Positions 40,527 through 50,855 of a stretch of DNA of 64,000 nt are shown here, in pieces. The notes beneath the pieces are model-generated. The model made no database searches. It saw only the letters and a program-made list of their open reading frames with translations, and was not told where the DNA came from. Source of the stretch: Nemertoderma westbladi (Eukaryota > Xenacoelomorpha > Nemertodermatida > Nemertodermatidae); NCBI GenBank assembly GCA_032718475.1, contig JAUCBJ010001180.1, positions 1 through 64,000 on the forward strand, in the 5' to 3' direction. Both the position numbers and the translations under genes were made by a program. Positions within the stretch are counted from its first letter, which is position 1; each line of letters opens with the position of its first letter.

Positions 40527-41134
40527 GTGGGAGGTAGACTCACAAGCGCTCCCCTTTCCGGTATTTCCCATTATATTATATTTCCCATTATTATCTACGA
40601 TCCCGCCATACAACGAAAGATGATACAGGATGTACACAATCAGTTGTTGCACACCAGGAGGGAACACATACTTAGCGAAGTACGCACAAGGTATTACTTT
40701 GTAAAACCCAGGAAAGCCTTAAATAAAGTTGCAGCTGTTTACCCTGTAAGAAACTGTATTGCCAACCCATGACTCAGTTAGAAGCTCCCTTACCTAAGGA
40801 ACGTGTTAGCTGCTACGAGCCCCCCTTTACACATACGGGTGTAGACTTATTTGGACCAATAGAAGTCAAGAGGGCTCGAACCATGGTTAAAAGATGGTGC
40901 ATTATCTTCGTCTGCATGACATGCCCCGCCGTACAGCTTGACATCGTTAACGACATCTCCATGAATAGCTTTATCCAGTGCTTACGTAGACAAATCAATC
41001 GATACGGCACCAGCAATACAATGAAGTCAGATAAAGCTAACTTTATAGGGGCAAACAACAAGATAACACGCTCTATAGAACAGTGGAACCAGGATCAAGT
41101 TGATGAACTGTTGAAGGTTTTCGCTTCCAGCTAG
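40527..41134 (+). pseudogene. BEL/Pao 1 integrase, N-terminal and catalytic core
   Basis: The HHCC-type N-terminus is visible as LLHTRREHILSEVRTRYYF then YPVRNC, with a frame change at about 40766. The catalytic core begins THTGVDLFGPIEVKR (first Asp), then MKSDKANFIGAN, the position usually read as SDNGTNF (second Asp). The Glu block GGSWERLIRSVK is in the next frame (41161). The core part from 40756 is duplicated at 44943. Confidence 0.85.
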
Positions 41135-41160
41135 ACCTTTAATGCCGCAAACGCACCCTG

Positions 41161-41673
41161 GTGGGTGGGAGCTGGGAAAGATTAATTCGTAGCGTAAAGG
41201 TAGCTTTCCACCATATACTACCCTGCAAGGCTTACCTAACAGACGAGATACTCCGTACTATCTTAGAGGAAGACACTGCTTACCTGAATAGTCGACCCCT
41301 CATGCCCGTTTCAGCCAGCCCCAAAGAGCTAGAAGCCCTTACACCAGACCACTTTCTGATAAAGAAGAAAGTAGTGTTGTTACCAGTCTCGAAACCCGAG
41401 GACGGTGAGGAGTTAATGTGACAGACTTGGATGATGACTCAACTGCTGTCAAGCCGATTCGCAAACCAATTTGAGCGATTTTATCTTCCCAGCATACAAC
41501 TCAGGAACAAATTGTTTTCGGTGGAAGACAATGCCAGAGTAGGAGACATGGTATTAGTAGTGGTCCCTGATCTCCCACGGAAATATTGGGAGACAGCGCG
41601 CATAGTAGAAACACACGTCAGCGTGAAGAATCTGGCAACTACGGCAAGCAAGAAGTCAAGCCAACAGACTTGA
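41161..41673 (+). pseudogene. BEL/Pao 1 integrase C-terminal part
   Basis: Begins at the catalytic Glu (GGSWERLIRSVKVAFHHIL). It continues with YLNSRPLMPVSASPKELEAL and, after a TGA at 41419-41421, with FERFYLPSIQLRNKLFS and ARVGDMVLVVVPDLPRKYWE, the C-terminal domain typical of BEL/Pao integrases. The frame ends at 41673. Confidence 0.85.
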
Positions 41674-41865
41674 CATATTTTATATTGACATAATAGTTAA
41701 CTCCCTTGGAACGTTTGAGTGCACCTCATATCAGACTCAAGCGTGGGAACGGGTTATGTTGCGTCGTTAACCACTGACCCCATACATTTTTAAAAATATG
41801 CCATATATTCAGCTTGACAGGCTAATGTAATTTATCCTTACCAAATAACAATAGAACTATGGGAT

Positions 41866-42087
41866 GTTTCATGATAAATCGTTTTATACATGGTGCATGA
41901 AACTTGAGCTTATTTCTAGAACAATAACGAATAAAATGATATAAACAATAGGACTGTGGGATGTTTCATGATAAACTGTTTTATACACAGTGCATGAAAC
42001 TTGATCTCAGTTCTAGAACATTCTAGAATACTATTAAGAAAAGTGGGTGGTTTCAAGATAAGTCGTTATACACTCGACGCATGAAAC
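41866..42087 (+). other. Three tandem stem-loops with compensatory changes
   Basis: Each has the same plan: outer stem GTTTCATG/CATGAAAC, internal ATAA opposite a single G, inner 4-bp stem, and 9-base loop. Copies: 41866-41903 (inner stem ATCG/TGGT, with two G-T wobbles), 41963-42000 (ACTG/CAGT) and 42050-42087 (GTCG/CGAC; outer stem has one mismatch). Loops are TTTTATACA, TTTTATACA and TTATACACT. The whole set recurs at 46053-46274. They lie in the 3' region or LTR of the BEL element. Confidence 0.8.
42011..42028. promoter_or_regulatory. Four-unit heat-shock element
   Basis: TTCTAGAACATTCTAGAA gives four perfect alternating pentamers (TTC, GAA, TTC, GAA with 2-bp spacing), the consensus for trimeric heat-shock factor. 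A two-unit version, TTCTAGAA, lies near 41910. A second copy is at 46198-46215. Position in the BEL 3' region suggests LTR-type regulation. Confidence 0.6.
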
Positions 42088-42603
42088 CTGAGCCCAACTC
42101 TTGACAGCATGTTGCCATAAGTCATTATTAAACATGACGCGCAGCCAACCAAAACCCTTAATAATTGTATGATGATGTATGATGATGATTGTATGATTGA
42201 ATGATGATGATGAATTGTACGATGTGATACAATGCGGAGAATGCGGAATTCATATCCTTTATTTAGGTTAAACCAAACTCTGGGTAAATTCTGGAGACGG
42301 CCCTCCACTTCTTGTATAACCCGAGTACATAAGTGAGTAACAAATAAAATTATAATCAATTACACTAGTCATGATATGACAATAACAAACCTTGGTCTTG
42401 CTGTATTATGACGGCCCAATAACACTTGAATGCAGAGTCTCAATTACTACTCTCGCTTCTTGTCAATTGCCAGAGTACAGTAAGAGATGTCAATTATTAG
42501 TTGGCTTGAAACTTAAAGAACCAACATAGCTTGATATTGATTAATACAATATCATATTCATATAAATCCGTTCAAGTCACTGTAATAATAAGCATTACGG
42601 GAA

Positions 42604-42785
42604 TGATTACAACATAATATTTATAGTTTGAAGCTCGTACACCGGGATTACAGTACGCTCAGACTACTAATCGACAGAACAAGGACAAAATCGAACAAAA
42701 TCTTTCACTTGACTCTAACGACGGGCCTAGCGGCCCGACGTCTTTTCGTCGCCCTCTAGTATTTATTATGTTTTTTTATAATATA
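42604..42785 (+). repeat. Repeat A, copy 1
   Basis: Starts TGATTACAACATAAT and runs to GTTTTTTTATAATATA; copy 2 is 52416-52586. It contains GGCCCGACGTCTTTTCGTCG. The start coincides exactly with the end of the 1,848-bp duplication. The shared start with TG suggests an element end. 42786-42910 is an AT microsatellite (TATTTATA-like). Confidence 0.75.
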
Positions 42786-42910
42786 ATATATTTTTATTAA
42801 TAATATATTTATATTTATTATATTTATTTATTTATATTTATATATTATTATATTTATATATTATTATATTTATAATATATTATATTTTTTTATAATATAT
42901 CCTGATATAC

Positions 42911-43235
42911 AAATTGGATTGCAACTGTAAAAAATGTGGCTTACAACACATTTCCCCCAGCATAGACTATTCGTCGGGTTATAAGAGTATTAATTAAGGG
43001 GGGTGGGGGGGGGGGGGGGGGGGTAGCACCCCCAAATTGAAGCTCACATTTTTGTGTCTCTGGACCATAAAATTGTGTGAAAATTATTTTTGTGCTACTA
43101 AACATCGCATGGACTGTGTGAGAATAACAAAACCAAATATTTTTAAAATTGGCCCCAAATGACGCCGTAATGGCAAAAAGTGCCTTTTTGCGCCAACGGC
43201 TTTTTCTCCACCAATATTTGTTGAAAATTTTTGAA
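42911..43235 (+). repeat. Repeat B, copy 1
   Basis: 325 bp, near identical to 50344-50670. It contains a run of about 20 G (43001-43022) and a small perfect hairpin GCAAAAAG-TGC-CTTTTTGC. A short reading frame DCNCKKCGLQH starts it, but whether that is an exon is not clear. Confidence 0.85.
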
Positions 43236-43262
43236 CATTTGAACATTTTGAACAATTTTGAA

Positions 43263-43568
43263 AATTAATGCTATTATATTTTGAATTTTCAGTGTGATTG
43301 CAGACCAGATTGTTACAAGTGTGGCATCTATGAAAAGCCGGTTTGTTCAGGACTACCTAAATGTCGTCTTTGATGGCTATCAACACCGTTGATATGGATC
43401 GGGAATACATCCTACAGTAAATGAAGTTAAATACTTCATGCGGAGGTGGAGGGCACTGATTTTATTGGAATATTTATGATTTCAATTTAAAAAATTAAAA
43501 TAAATTATAGAAATGATTAATTTATTATTCTATTATATGTTTTAACATACACAGATTCAATAAATATG
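43263..43568 (+). repeat. Repeat C, copy 1 (contains a cysteine-rich exon)
   Basis: 306 bp, near identical to 52754-53059 with only a handful of substitutions. It includes the exon at 43293-43373 and its 3' flank. Confidence 0.85.
43293..43373 (+). CDS. Terminal exon of a small cysteine-rich peptide (copy 1)
   Basis: Follows a plausible acceptor, TTTTGAATTTTCAG (ends 43292). In phase 0 it encodes 26 residues before TGA, six of them Cys with spacing C-x-C-x3-C-x2-C-x7-C-x5-C. No signal-peptide exon is found upstream in this copy. The coding part differs from copy 2 at one site, a third-codon-position GGC to GGA (silent). Function unknown; secreted peptides with three disulfides are the usual context for such patterns. 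Could be a chance frame in a repeat. Confidence 0.4.
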   Translation, partial: CDCRPDCYKCGIYEKPVCSGLPKCRL

Positions 43569-43569
43569 A

Positions 43570-44124
43570 CAATGACGTGTCTGTTGTCATATCTCAATCA
43601 AGACAAAGGCCTACGTGCGTTAGTTATTATTGCTTACTTTAACTAATAATAATTAGGAGATTAAATTCCAAATTTATTTTTGTCCTATTTAGGCAATGCA
43701 AAATCCAGGTAGACTTGAATAAACATTAAATGATCCCTAATAATATGCTAATAAATCCAAATTTTTTCGCAAATTTTGAATAGGCCTCCTAGTCAATTTT
43801 TCATCCTCTATTAGGAATAAGTATCGCATAGATCATATCAATAATACTGATATTATTGTATTATTGTATTACTATCAATGCACTTTAAAGAATTTACAAC
43901 AATATTTCCGTTATTAACAATTAACAATATTAACAATTAATAATACCGATAACTTCATAAGCGAACCAATCTTAATTTCATTTTCATTCACATTCATCAA
44001 TTTAATTATTATAGCTTCTCCAGTTACTAGCCAATGAGAGGCCAGGATTTCAAATTACAATGACGTGTCTGTTGTCATATCTCAATCAAGACAAAGACCT
44101 ACGTGCGTTAGTTATTATTGCTTA
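43570..44124. repeat. 67-bp direct repeat pair
   Basis: 43570-43636 and 44058-44124 share CAATGACGTGTCTGTTGTCA onwards with one or two differences. The 420 bp between is AT-rich with nothing recognised; 44125-44387 likewise. Confidence 0.8.
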
Positions 44125-44387
44125 TTTAACCTGCGTTTCAGACATGTCTGGTGTTATAAACTGCAAAAAAATATTTCTGCAATGCAAAGAAATTAAAGCT
44201 GTTAATTAAGTGAAAATAGCAAATGTTTGTTTACCTCTTAAATTAGAAAGCTTAATTTACTAAATTTACCAAACTAATAGCCATTATTGTTCGTGATAAA
44301 CAACAAAAACATATTTTACTAACATTTAATTTAAACTCAATATTTTACCTCTGTGAAATTTGATTTGATTTGATTTGATTTGTGAAA

Positions 44388-44635
44388 TCTGAGTAAATTT
44401 ATTGAATTAACTAGCAGGACCTATGATATTTCAACTTGCTGTGTTGCATCATTATCTTGCTTGCTTATTGCATTGCATCATTAACTTGTCGTGCGTATTA
44501 AATCTTATTGTTATAGTTATTATTATTGCTTTACCTTGTTGATGAAAATACAAGACCAGAGATCACACCAACTTGATTTCCACACGGTTAGTGCTGACTG
44601 CGCCCTGTCTGTAATAGATTCGTTTCATTTAGTGC
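44388..44635 (+). repeat. Repeat D, copy 1, with head-to-tail junction
   Basis: 44408-44635 matches 49532-49759. The 25 bp before it (44388-44412) match instead the far end of the copy-2 unit (50033-50057). Copy 1 therefore has end and start of the unit joined through TAACT. Confidence 0.7.
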
Positions 44636-44722
44636 CGAAGCTATATACTTACAGTGATTGATTGTACATTCAGACCAGATATATATATTAGATAATATAT
44701 ATATATACATAAACTTCCGTGA

Positions 44723-44822
44723 GCGTCCAATTCCCCCCCTCCCCTATCTGAACTATTCATGAGAAAATAATAAATGGCCCTCAGCAACTTTGGTTGAAAA
44801 TTTCGCAGAATTTTGAGAAAAA
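44723..44822 (+). repeat. ~95-bp dispersed repeat shared with 12644-12740
   Basis: GCGTCCA, C run, CTATCTGAACTATT through CAGAATTTTGAGAAA; near copy of the segment at 12644-12740. It lies just before the second copy of the BEL duplication. Confidence 0.6.
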
Positions 44823-44942
44823 GAACCCTACAAGTAAACTATGTTGTTGCCTAGCAACTCAACCCAATTTCCTTCATTAGTGTCTAATAATTTAGACGTT
44901 TCATCTCGACGTTTCTATTTATAGACTGTAGTACAGTGTACC

Positions 44943-46790
44943 GTATTGCCAACCCATGACTCAGTTAGAAGCTCCCTTACCTAAGGAACGTGTTAGCTGC
45001 TACGAGCCCCCCTTTACACATACGGGTGTAGACTTATTTGGACCAATAGAAGTCAAGAGGGCTCGAACCATGGTTAAAAGATGGTGCATTATCTTCGTCT
45101 GCATGACATGCCCCGCCGTACAGCTTGACATCGTTAACGACATCTCCATGAATAGCTTTATCCAGTGCTTACGTAGACAAATCAATCGATACGGCACCAG
45201 CAATACAATGAAGTCAGATAAAGCTAACTTTATAGGGGCAAACAACAAGATAACACGCTCTATAGAACAGTGGAACCAGGATCAAGTTGATGAACTGTTG
45301 AAGGTTTTCGCTTCCAGCTAGACCTTTAATGCCGCAAACGCACCCTGGTGGGTGGGAGCTGGGAAAGATTAATTCGTAGCGTAAAGGTAGCTTTCCACCA
45401 TATACTACCCTGCAAGGCTTACCTAACAGACGAGATACTCCGTACTATCTTAGAGGAAGACACTGCTTACCTGAATAGTCGACCCCTCATGCCCGTTTCA
45501 GCCAGCCCCAAAGAGCTAGAAGCCCTTACACCAGACCACTTTCTGATAAAGAAGAAAGTAGTGTTGTTACCAGTCTCGAAACCCGAGGACGGTGAGGAGT
45601 TAATGTGACAGACTTGGATGATGACTCAACTGCTGTCAAGCCGATTCGCAAACCAATTTGAGCGATTTTATCTTCCCAGCATACAACTCAGGAACAAATT
45701 GTTTTCGGTGGAAGACAATGCCAGAGTAGGAGACATGGTATTAGTAGTGGTCCCTGATCTCCCACGGAAATATTGGGAGACAGCGCGCATAGTAGAAACA
45801 CACGTCAGCGTGAAGAATCTGGCAACTACGGCAAGCAAGAAGTCAAGCCAACAGACTTGACATATTTTATATTGACATAATAGTTAACTCCCTTGGAACG
45901 TTTGAGTGCACCTCATATCAGACTCAAGCGTGGGAACGGGTTATGTTGCGTCGTTAACCACTGACCCCATACATTTTTAAAAATATGCCATATATTCAGC
46001 TTGACAGGCTAATGTAATTTATCCTTACCAAATAACAATAGAACTATGGGATGTTTCATGATAAATCGTTTTATACATGGTGCATGAAACTTGAGCTTAT
46101 TTCTAGAACAATAACGAATAAAATGATATAAACAATAGGACTGTGGGATGTTTCATGATAAACTGTTTTATACACAGTGCATGAAACTTGATCTCAGTTC
46201 TAGAACATTCTAGAATACTATTAAGAAAAGTGGGTGGTTTCAAGATAAGTCGTTATACACTCGACGCATGAAACCTGAGCCCAACTCTTGACAGCATGTT
46301 GCCATAAGTCATTATTAAACATGACGCGCAGCCAACCAAAACCCTTAATAATTGTATGATGATGTATGATGATGATTGTATGATTGAATGATGATGATGA
46401 ATTGTACGATGTGATACAATGCGGAGAATGCGGAATTCATATCCTTTATTTAGGTTAAACCAAACTCTGGGTAAATTCTGGAGACGGCCCTCCACTTCTT
46501 GTATAACCCGAGTACATAAGTGAGTAACAAATAAAATTATAATCAATTACACTAGTCATGATATGACAATAACAAACCTTGGTCTTGCTGTATTATGACG
46601 GCCCAATAACACTTGAATGCAGAGTCTCAATTACTACTCTCGCTTCTTGTCAATTGCCAGAGTACAGTAAGAGATGTCAATTATTAGTTGGCTTGAAACT
46701 TAAAGAACCAACATAGCTTGATATTGATTAATACAATATCATATTCATATAAATCCGTTCAAGTCACTGTAATAATAAGCATTACGGGAA
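44943..46790 (+). repeat. 1,848-bp duplicated BEL segment, copy 2
   Basis: Contains the integrase core (44956-45321), integrase C-terminal parts (45348-45608, 45618-45860), three stem-loops (46053-46274) and heat-shock element (46198-46215), the same as copy 1 by eye. The left flank is unrelated (CTGTAGTACAGTGTACC) and the right flank begins GTCGTGGTCTACTTAG. No target duplication is evident. Its identity, including noncoding parts, implies a very recent event or an assembly artefact. Confidence 0.92.
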
Positions 46791-47697
46791 TGGTCGTGGT
46801 CTACTTAGTGGCTCTCTCCCAAGGCATGAGTAAACCTAGTTTAAGTCACTAGTTATAGTTATAGTCTATATTTATATTATCCTTTAATGGTTTAATACCA
46901 CCAACCCTTTAATCACGACATTAATATGACAATAGTATAAACACCGATACTATACAGACAAACACCACAACCAAGTAAATAAATTAATTAATACAACCAA
47001 CATAGACGTAATAATATCACAGTAGACCCAGATCTGTGTGAATGAGCAATACCCTATTCTACCGCTATATTTAGTGATTGTTGATCCTTGATAAATTAAT
47101 AGCTAACATAGGGATTAAAACATTGGGACGCTGGTGTGTCGCTCGCGCAACCCTTTTTAATAAAGTTCTAGAGTTTTATCGTATATTTTTCCTACAATTA
47201 ATACCCTTAAATATATTTAATGAGTATCCATGGAAATTAAAAATATCAACATTCGGGAAATAGTAAGTTTGTAACGGACATTAGTGCGTGTTGTGGCATT
47301 GGGTGTGTTAGTTTGCACGGTAGTACGAATAACAGCTATTCTCCGTGTGTTTACTGTAGCAAACCGAAACCCTATTGCAGACTAATTTCAGTCGCACTAC
47401 AATAGTCGATATACCCCGACGAATACCCCTCGGAGAGACCGGCCTCGAGCTTTTCCTGCGCGTTAGCTGCTTCGTCTTCCACACGTTCTTCCACACCTGT
47501 TGGATAGGGAATAGACGTAGCGGTTCTAATGTGGCCAGGGGAAGCTCGGGTCCGTGTTGTGATGGCCACTGCCGTGCCTATATGAACTCAAATAACTATA
47601 ATAATTATCGACTCATTGGTTAACTTCTGCTGGATTATTAATATATACTTAATACTAATATATATTAATCGACTGGTATCGCGGGACCGAGCGGCTC
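46791..47697. other. no gene seen
   Basis: AT-rich to 47280. The part from 47340 to 47690 is more balanced and leads into the zinc-knuckle frame, but I see no conserved motif in it. Confidence 0.4.
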
Positions 47698-48706
47698 ATG
47701 GTTCGAGGTTTCCGTTATGCGCTATTTCGCAAACATGTCCGTTATGCGCATTGTGGCCTTTGCACACACAAGGCTCCCACCCAACCTGGAGTTCTTTGTG
47801 AGTGCCTCACCGATAGTCGTATCCAACTCTATTGTCCCTTCTGCCGCATTAACGACGATCACACCTTCTTCTCCTGTCTAGCCTTTGCCACCCATTGCGA
47901 GCATTGCCAACTCAAGGGACACAATAGTCCAAACTGCCCCTTAGGCCTCGACATCGAGGTAGAAGATGAAACAAGTGTCACCCGGTATATTCGATCGTGG
48001 GAAGGATGCGCAGATCTCAATGCGATCACCATGTCCCGATACGCCACAGCGAAAGCTCACCTCGGAGTATACGCAGTTGCCCCCTTCACCTGTGCAACAG
48101 GTGCTTGGCTACCGAGTTACGAGCTCCTCAACTGTGTAGCTTCCTGCACAAACACCCGCTTCATCTGACACTTCCTTCGCAAGATACACTCAGAGCGCAT
48201 GACGTCCTACGATATAATAAAGTTTAATAGTGACTCTACATTTTATGGTCCACAGTTCCTGGAAGGATATCCCGAGCTGCTCCCACAGCATCGAGTTTTC
48301 AGTGAACACGCTCAACGTGAAAGACCAGTTCTCCACACTGTACCTCCGAGAATTTTCCTTGGCAACAACCCCAGTTTGGTGTCGTTACCCAAACCGTCCC
48401 CTCAGGACCAGTGCAGGCTGCTGTGCGGAAGCGCTTAGCTGCTCCTCCGGGATTAGATATCCGCGACCGGCTGTCGACTCAGGTGCAACAAGACCGGTTG
48501 AGTTCCTGTCCTTGCCCGGCACCTCCACCGGGACATACACCGATCGTCCGATTTCACCGATACCAGACGAGGTAGATATACACCCGGGTCCCAACGAGAT
48601 GCTTTCAAGCGACGACCTGACGTTACCCGTGCCCCAAACGCTTGCGAAGAAGAGGAAACGATTATTTATGCGAAATGCCCCCAAACATCCCAAGCGAAAG
48701 CGATGA
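47698..48706 (+). pseudogene. Zinc-knuckle (CCHC) protein with basic C-terminus, interrupted
   Basis: Frame 47698-48438 has one TGA (48166-48168), then continues in frame from HFLRKIHSER. It carries CPFCRINDDHTFFSC (C-x2-C-x5-H-x4-C) and CEHCQLKGHNSPNC, a canonical C-x2-C-x4-H-x4-C knuckle; upstream are CGLC and CEC pairs. A second frame overlaps and ends at 48706 with an acidic stretch and a strong nuclear-localisation-like tail (AKKRKRLFMRNAPKHPKRKR). A frameshift around 48400 would join the two. It resembles a retroelement Gag or LINE ORF1, but no RT follows. A host gene with a stop is less likely. Confidence 0.45.
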
Positions 48707-49531
48707 TATAAGATTACTATCAGTTAGCCTGTCAATCTTTATAAATCACTGTACTCATTCATCAACTGTTAAGTGTTATAAAACTATCATATTTGTAAAT
48801 CATAAACAATATGTATTTCTCATTATAGGAGTGAAACTCGATATATTAGTCGAAGTTATATATTTTATATTCGAAGGACAATATGACTCAATGCTTACCT
48901 ACTTACGTCAATTACTTTACCGACCTACCATATTTGTAAATATATCAAACTCTAATGTTGTTTGAAAGGTCATTTAATGCTTGTTTAGTCCTACCGGAAG
49001 TGACTCAACAAACTATATTATTTTATATGAGGAATTTGATCTACCCTTAATTAATTTCATTTAATTTTTTAGTTAGATTGTTTATCGCATTTAATTGTAT
49101 GTGGCAAGTATTTAATATCGACGTTACCTTTAAACGTTAAAAGATTGTAAATACCCTTTCCATGTAAATTTTCAAAAACTCAATATTGTATTATTCATGG
49201 AACGATTGTTGAACTTGTACGTAATTTTAGGGAACGGTTTTGCTGCACACACTAACTGCATATCGAAATCTTATATTTTTATCAGAGAACTATTCAACTT
49301 CTGTGCGCATAATATTCGTCTCAAATCCATGTTGTATATCACTGTTAAGATTGTTTGTCCATTGCCCAGCATCAGTTGCCGTAATCCTAAAGCTAATATT
49401 GATTGTCATATTCTACAATGTTCTTGCTCCCTATTGGCTGTTCTATTCTTACAGTGCTTATATAGTCGATGTTCATCCTAATATATTTTAAGGCATAACC
49501 TAATAACATCTTAAGCCTGTTTCGAGTCATG
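48707..49531. other. no gene seen
   Basis: AT-rich; short open frames have no recognisable domain. Confidence 0.4.
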
Positions 49532-50057
49532 TAACTAGCAGGACCTATGATATTTCAACTTGCTGCGTTGCATCATTATCTTGCTTGCTTATTGCATTGC
49601 ATCATTAACTTGCCGTGCGTATTAAATCTTATTGTTATAGTTATTATTATTGCTTTACCTTGTTGATGAATATACAAGACCAGAGATCACACCAACTTGA
49701 TTTCCACACGGTTAGTGCTGACTGCGCCCTGTCTGTAATAGATTCGTTTCATTTAGTGCGAGTGTGTGCGTCTATAGTACTGCAATATTATTCCCCAACT
49801 AGTAACTATAATCTACTGATACTATGATGCTTGCAGCACGAGTGAACTGTGCGTTTACCACGCACTAGGTCCAACATAGTGTCCTACCTGTAATATATAT
49901 AAATCACACGCACATTTACCCGCCGACAACACAACATAACGGAACGGTTTACACGTAAATATTACTTTGCAGCGGATGTGGGTTTGGCCTCCTGTAAAAG
50001 CCTTGACATTAACCATAACCATATTACAATATTCTGAGTAAATTTATTGAATTAACT
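49532..50057 (+). repeat. Repeat D, copy 2 (526-bp unit bounded by TAACT)
   Basis: Begins TAACTAGCAGGACC and ends GAATTAACT. The first 228 bp match 44408-44635 and the last 25 bp match 44388-44412. TAACT at each end could be a 5-bp target duplication. Confidence 0.65.
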
Positions 50058-50094
50058 GGTCTATATGTTGATCATTAATAAATCTACAAAGATA

Positions 50095-50214
50095 ATGAAT
50101 ATCAAATTGTTTATTCTATTTTCCTTGGTTGCATTGACCCTGGCGGTCAATAATAATGAGGACCATATCCTACAACTGCGCAACAATAATATCAACCTAC
50201 CCCAAATTGGACCT
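50095..50214 (+). CDS. First coding exon of a small secreted protein (signal peptide)
   Basis: Forty codons from ATG at 50095: a short charged start, a hydrophobic core (LFILFSLVALTLAV) typical of a signal peptide, then a polar acidic stretch (NNNEDHILQL). It ends at CCT followed by GTGAGC (50215), a plausible donor in phase 0; GTTAGT at 50224 is a second phase-0 donor. The phase fits the cysteine-rich exons of repeat C (43293 and 52784). Without splicing the frame ends at 50259. An ATG in frame at 50065 is less likely because it places charged residues before the core. The link to the Cys exon is inference. Confidence 0.4.
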
Positions 50215-50343
50215 GTGAGCATGGTTAGTATAGTTGAACTGATAATGTACCATCAATAGGCCTAACCAATAATTAGCATTCGTTATAAAAGGACAGACAA
50301 ACAACAAACTTACACAAACACACATCCCAAATTTTTTGTATTG

Positions 50344-50670
50344 AAATTGGATTGCAATTGTAAAAAATGTGGCTTACAACACATTTCCCCCTAGCATAGA
50401 CTATTCGTCGGGTTATAAGAGTATTAATTAAGGGGGGGGTGGGGGGGGGGGGGGGGGGTAGCACCCCCAAATTGAAGCTCACATTTTTGTGTCTCTGGAC
50501 CATAAAATTGTGTGAAAATTATTTTTGTGCTACTAAACATCGCATGGACTGTGTGAGAATAACAAAACCAAATATTTTTAAAATTGGCCCCAAATGACGC
50601 CGTAATGGCAAAAAGTGCCTTTTTGCGCCAAGGGCTATTTCTCCACCAATATTTGTTGAAAATTTTTGAA
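50344..50670 (+). repeat. Repeat B, copy 2
   Basis: 327 bp, near identical to 42911-43235, including the G run (50433-50458) and the GCAAAAAG/CTTTTTGC hairpin. Confidence 0.85.
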
Positions 50671-50694
50671 ATTTGGATTATAGGTTCAGAAGAA

Positions 50695-50855
50695 CCCTGC
50701 ATCCAATTCTTCTTAATGAATTTTGCCTCAAATGCTCTGGAGCCTTTTTAGAACAAAAAGGCCCCCAAAAAGTGCTTTTTTTGGGCCTTTTTGAAATAAA
50801 AAGGCTCCAGGGCATTTCCAACCAAATTTGTTCAGAAGAACTATGGAGAAGGGTA
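50695..50855. repeat. Foldback hairpin (~75-bp arms)
   Basis: The inner part 50737-50810 is a nearly perfect palindrome (CTGGAGCCTTTTT to AAAAAGGCTCCAG) with a centre at about 50773. Weaker pairing extends outwards to TTCTTCT and AGAAGAA. The transcript would form a long single hairpin. It starts where repeat B ends. Confidence 0.75.

Larger units (their letters stand above)
37129..42603 (+). mobile_element. BEL/Pao retrotransposon 1, 5'-truncated and decayed
   Basis: Starts abruptly inside the gag zinc knuckles and proceeds through protease, RT, RNase H, integrase and 3' region. Stops, frameshifts and a deletion in the RT palm make it non-functional. No 5' LTR is present in the window. A 3' LTR may start at TGTTGCGTC (41757) after the purine-rich AAGCGTGGGAACGGG, but its end was not established. 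It shares domain order and close protein similarity with the element at 56050-64000. Confidence 0.9.
40756..42603 (+). repeat. 1,848-bp duplicated segment, copy 1
   Basis: Identical by eye to 44943-46790 at a constant offset of 4,187 bp with no indel. It begins inside the integrase coding sequence (GTATTGCCAACCC) and ends at CATTACGGGAATG. Start and end do not coincide with element ends. Confidence 0.95.

Noticed and set aside
41866-42087. Hammerhead or other known self-cleaving ribozyme in the tandem stem-loops
   Set aside because: The CUGAUGA and GAAA core of hammerheads is absent, and the two-stem plan fits no ribozyme I know.
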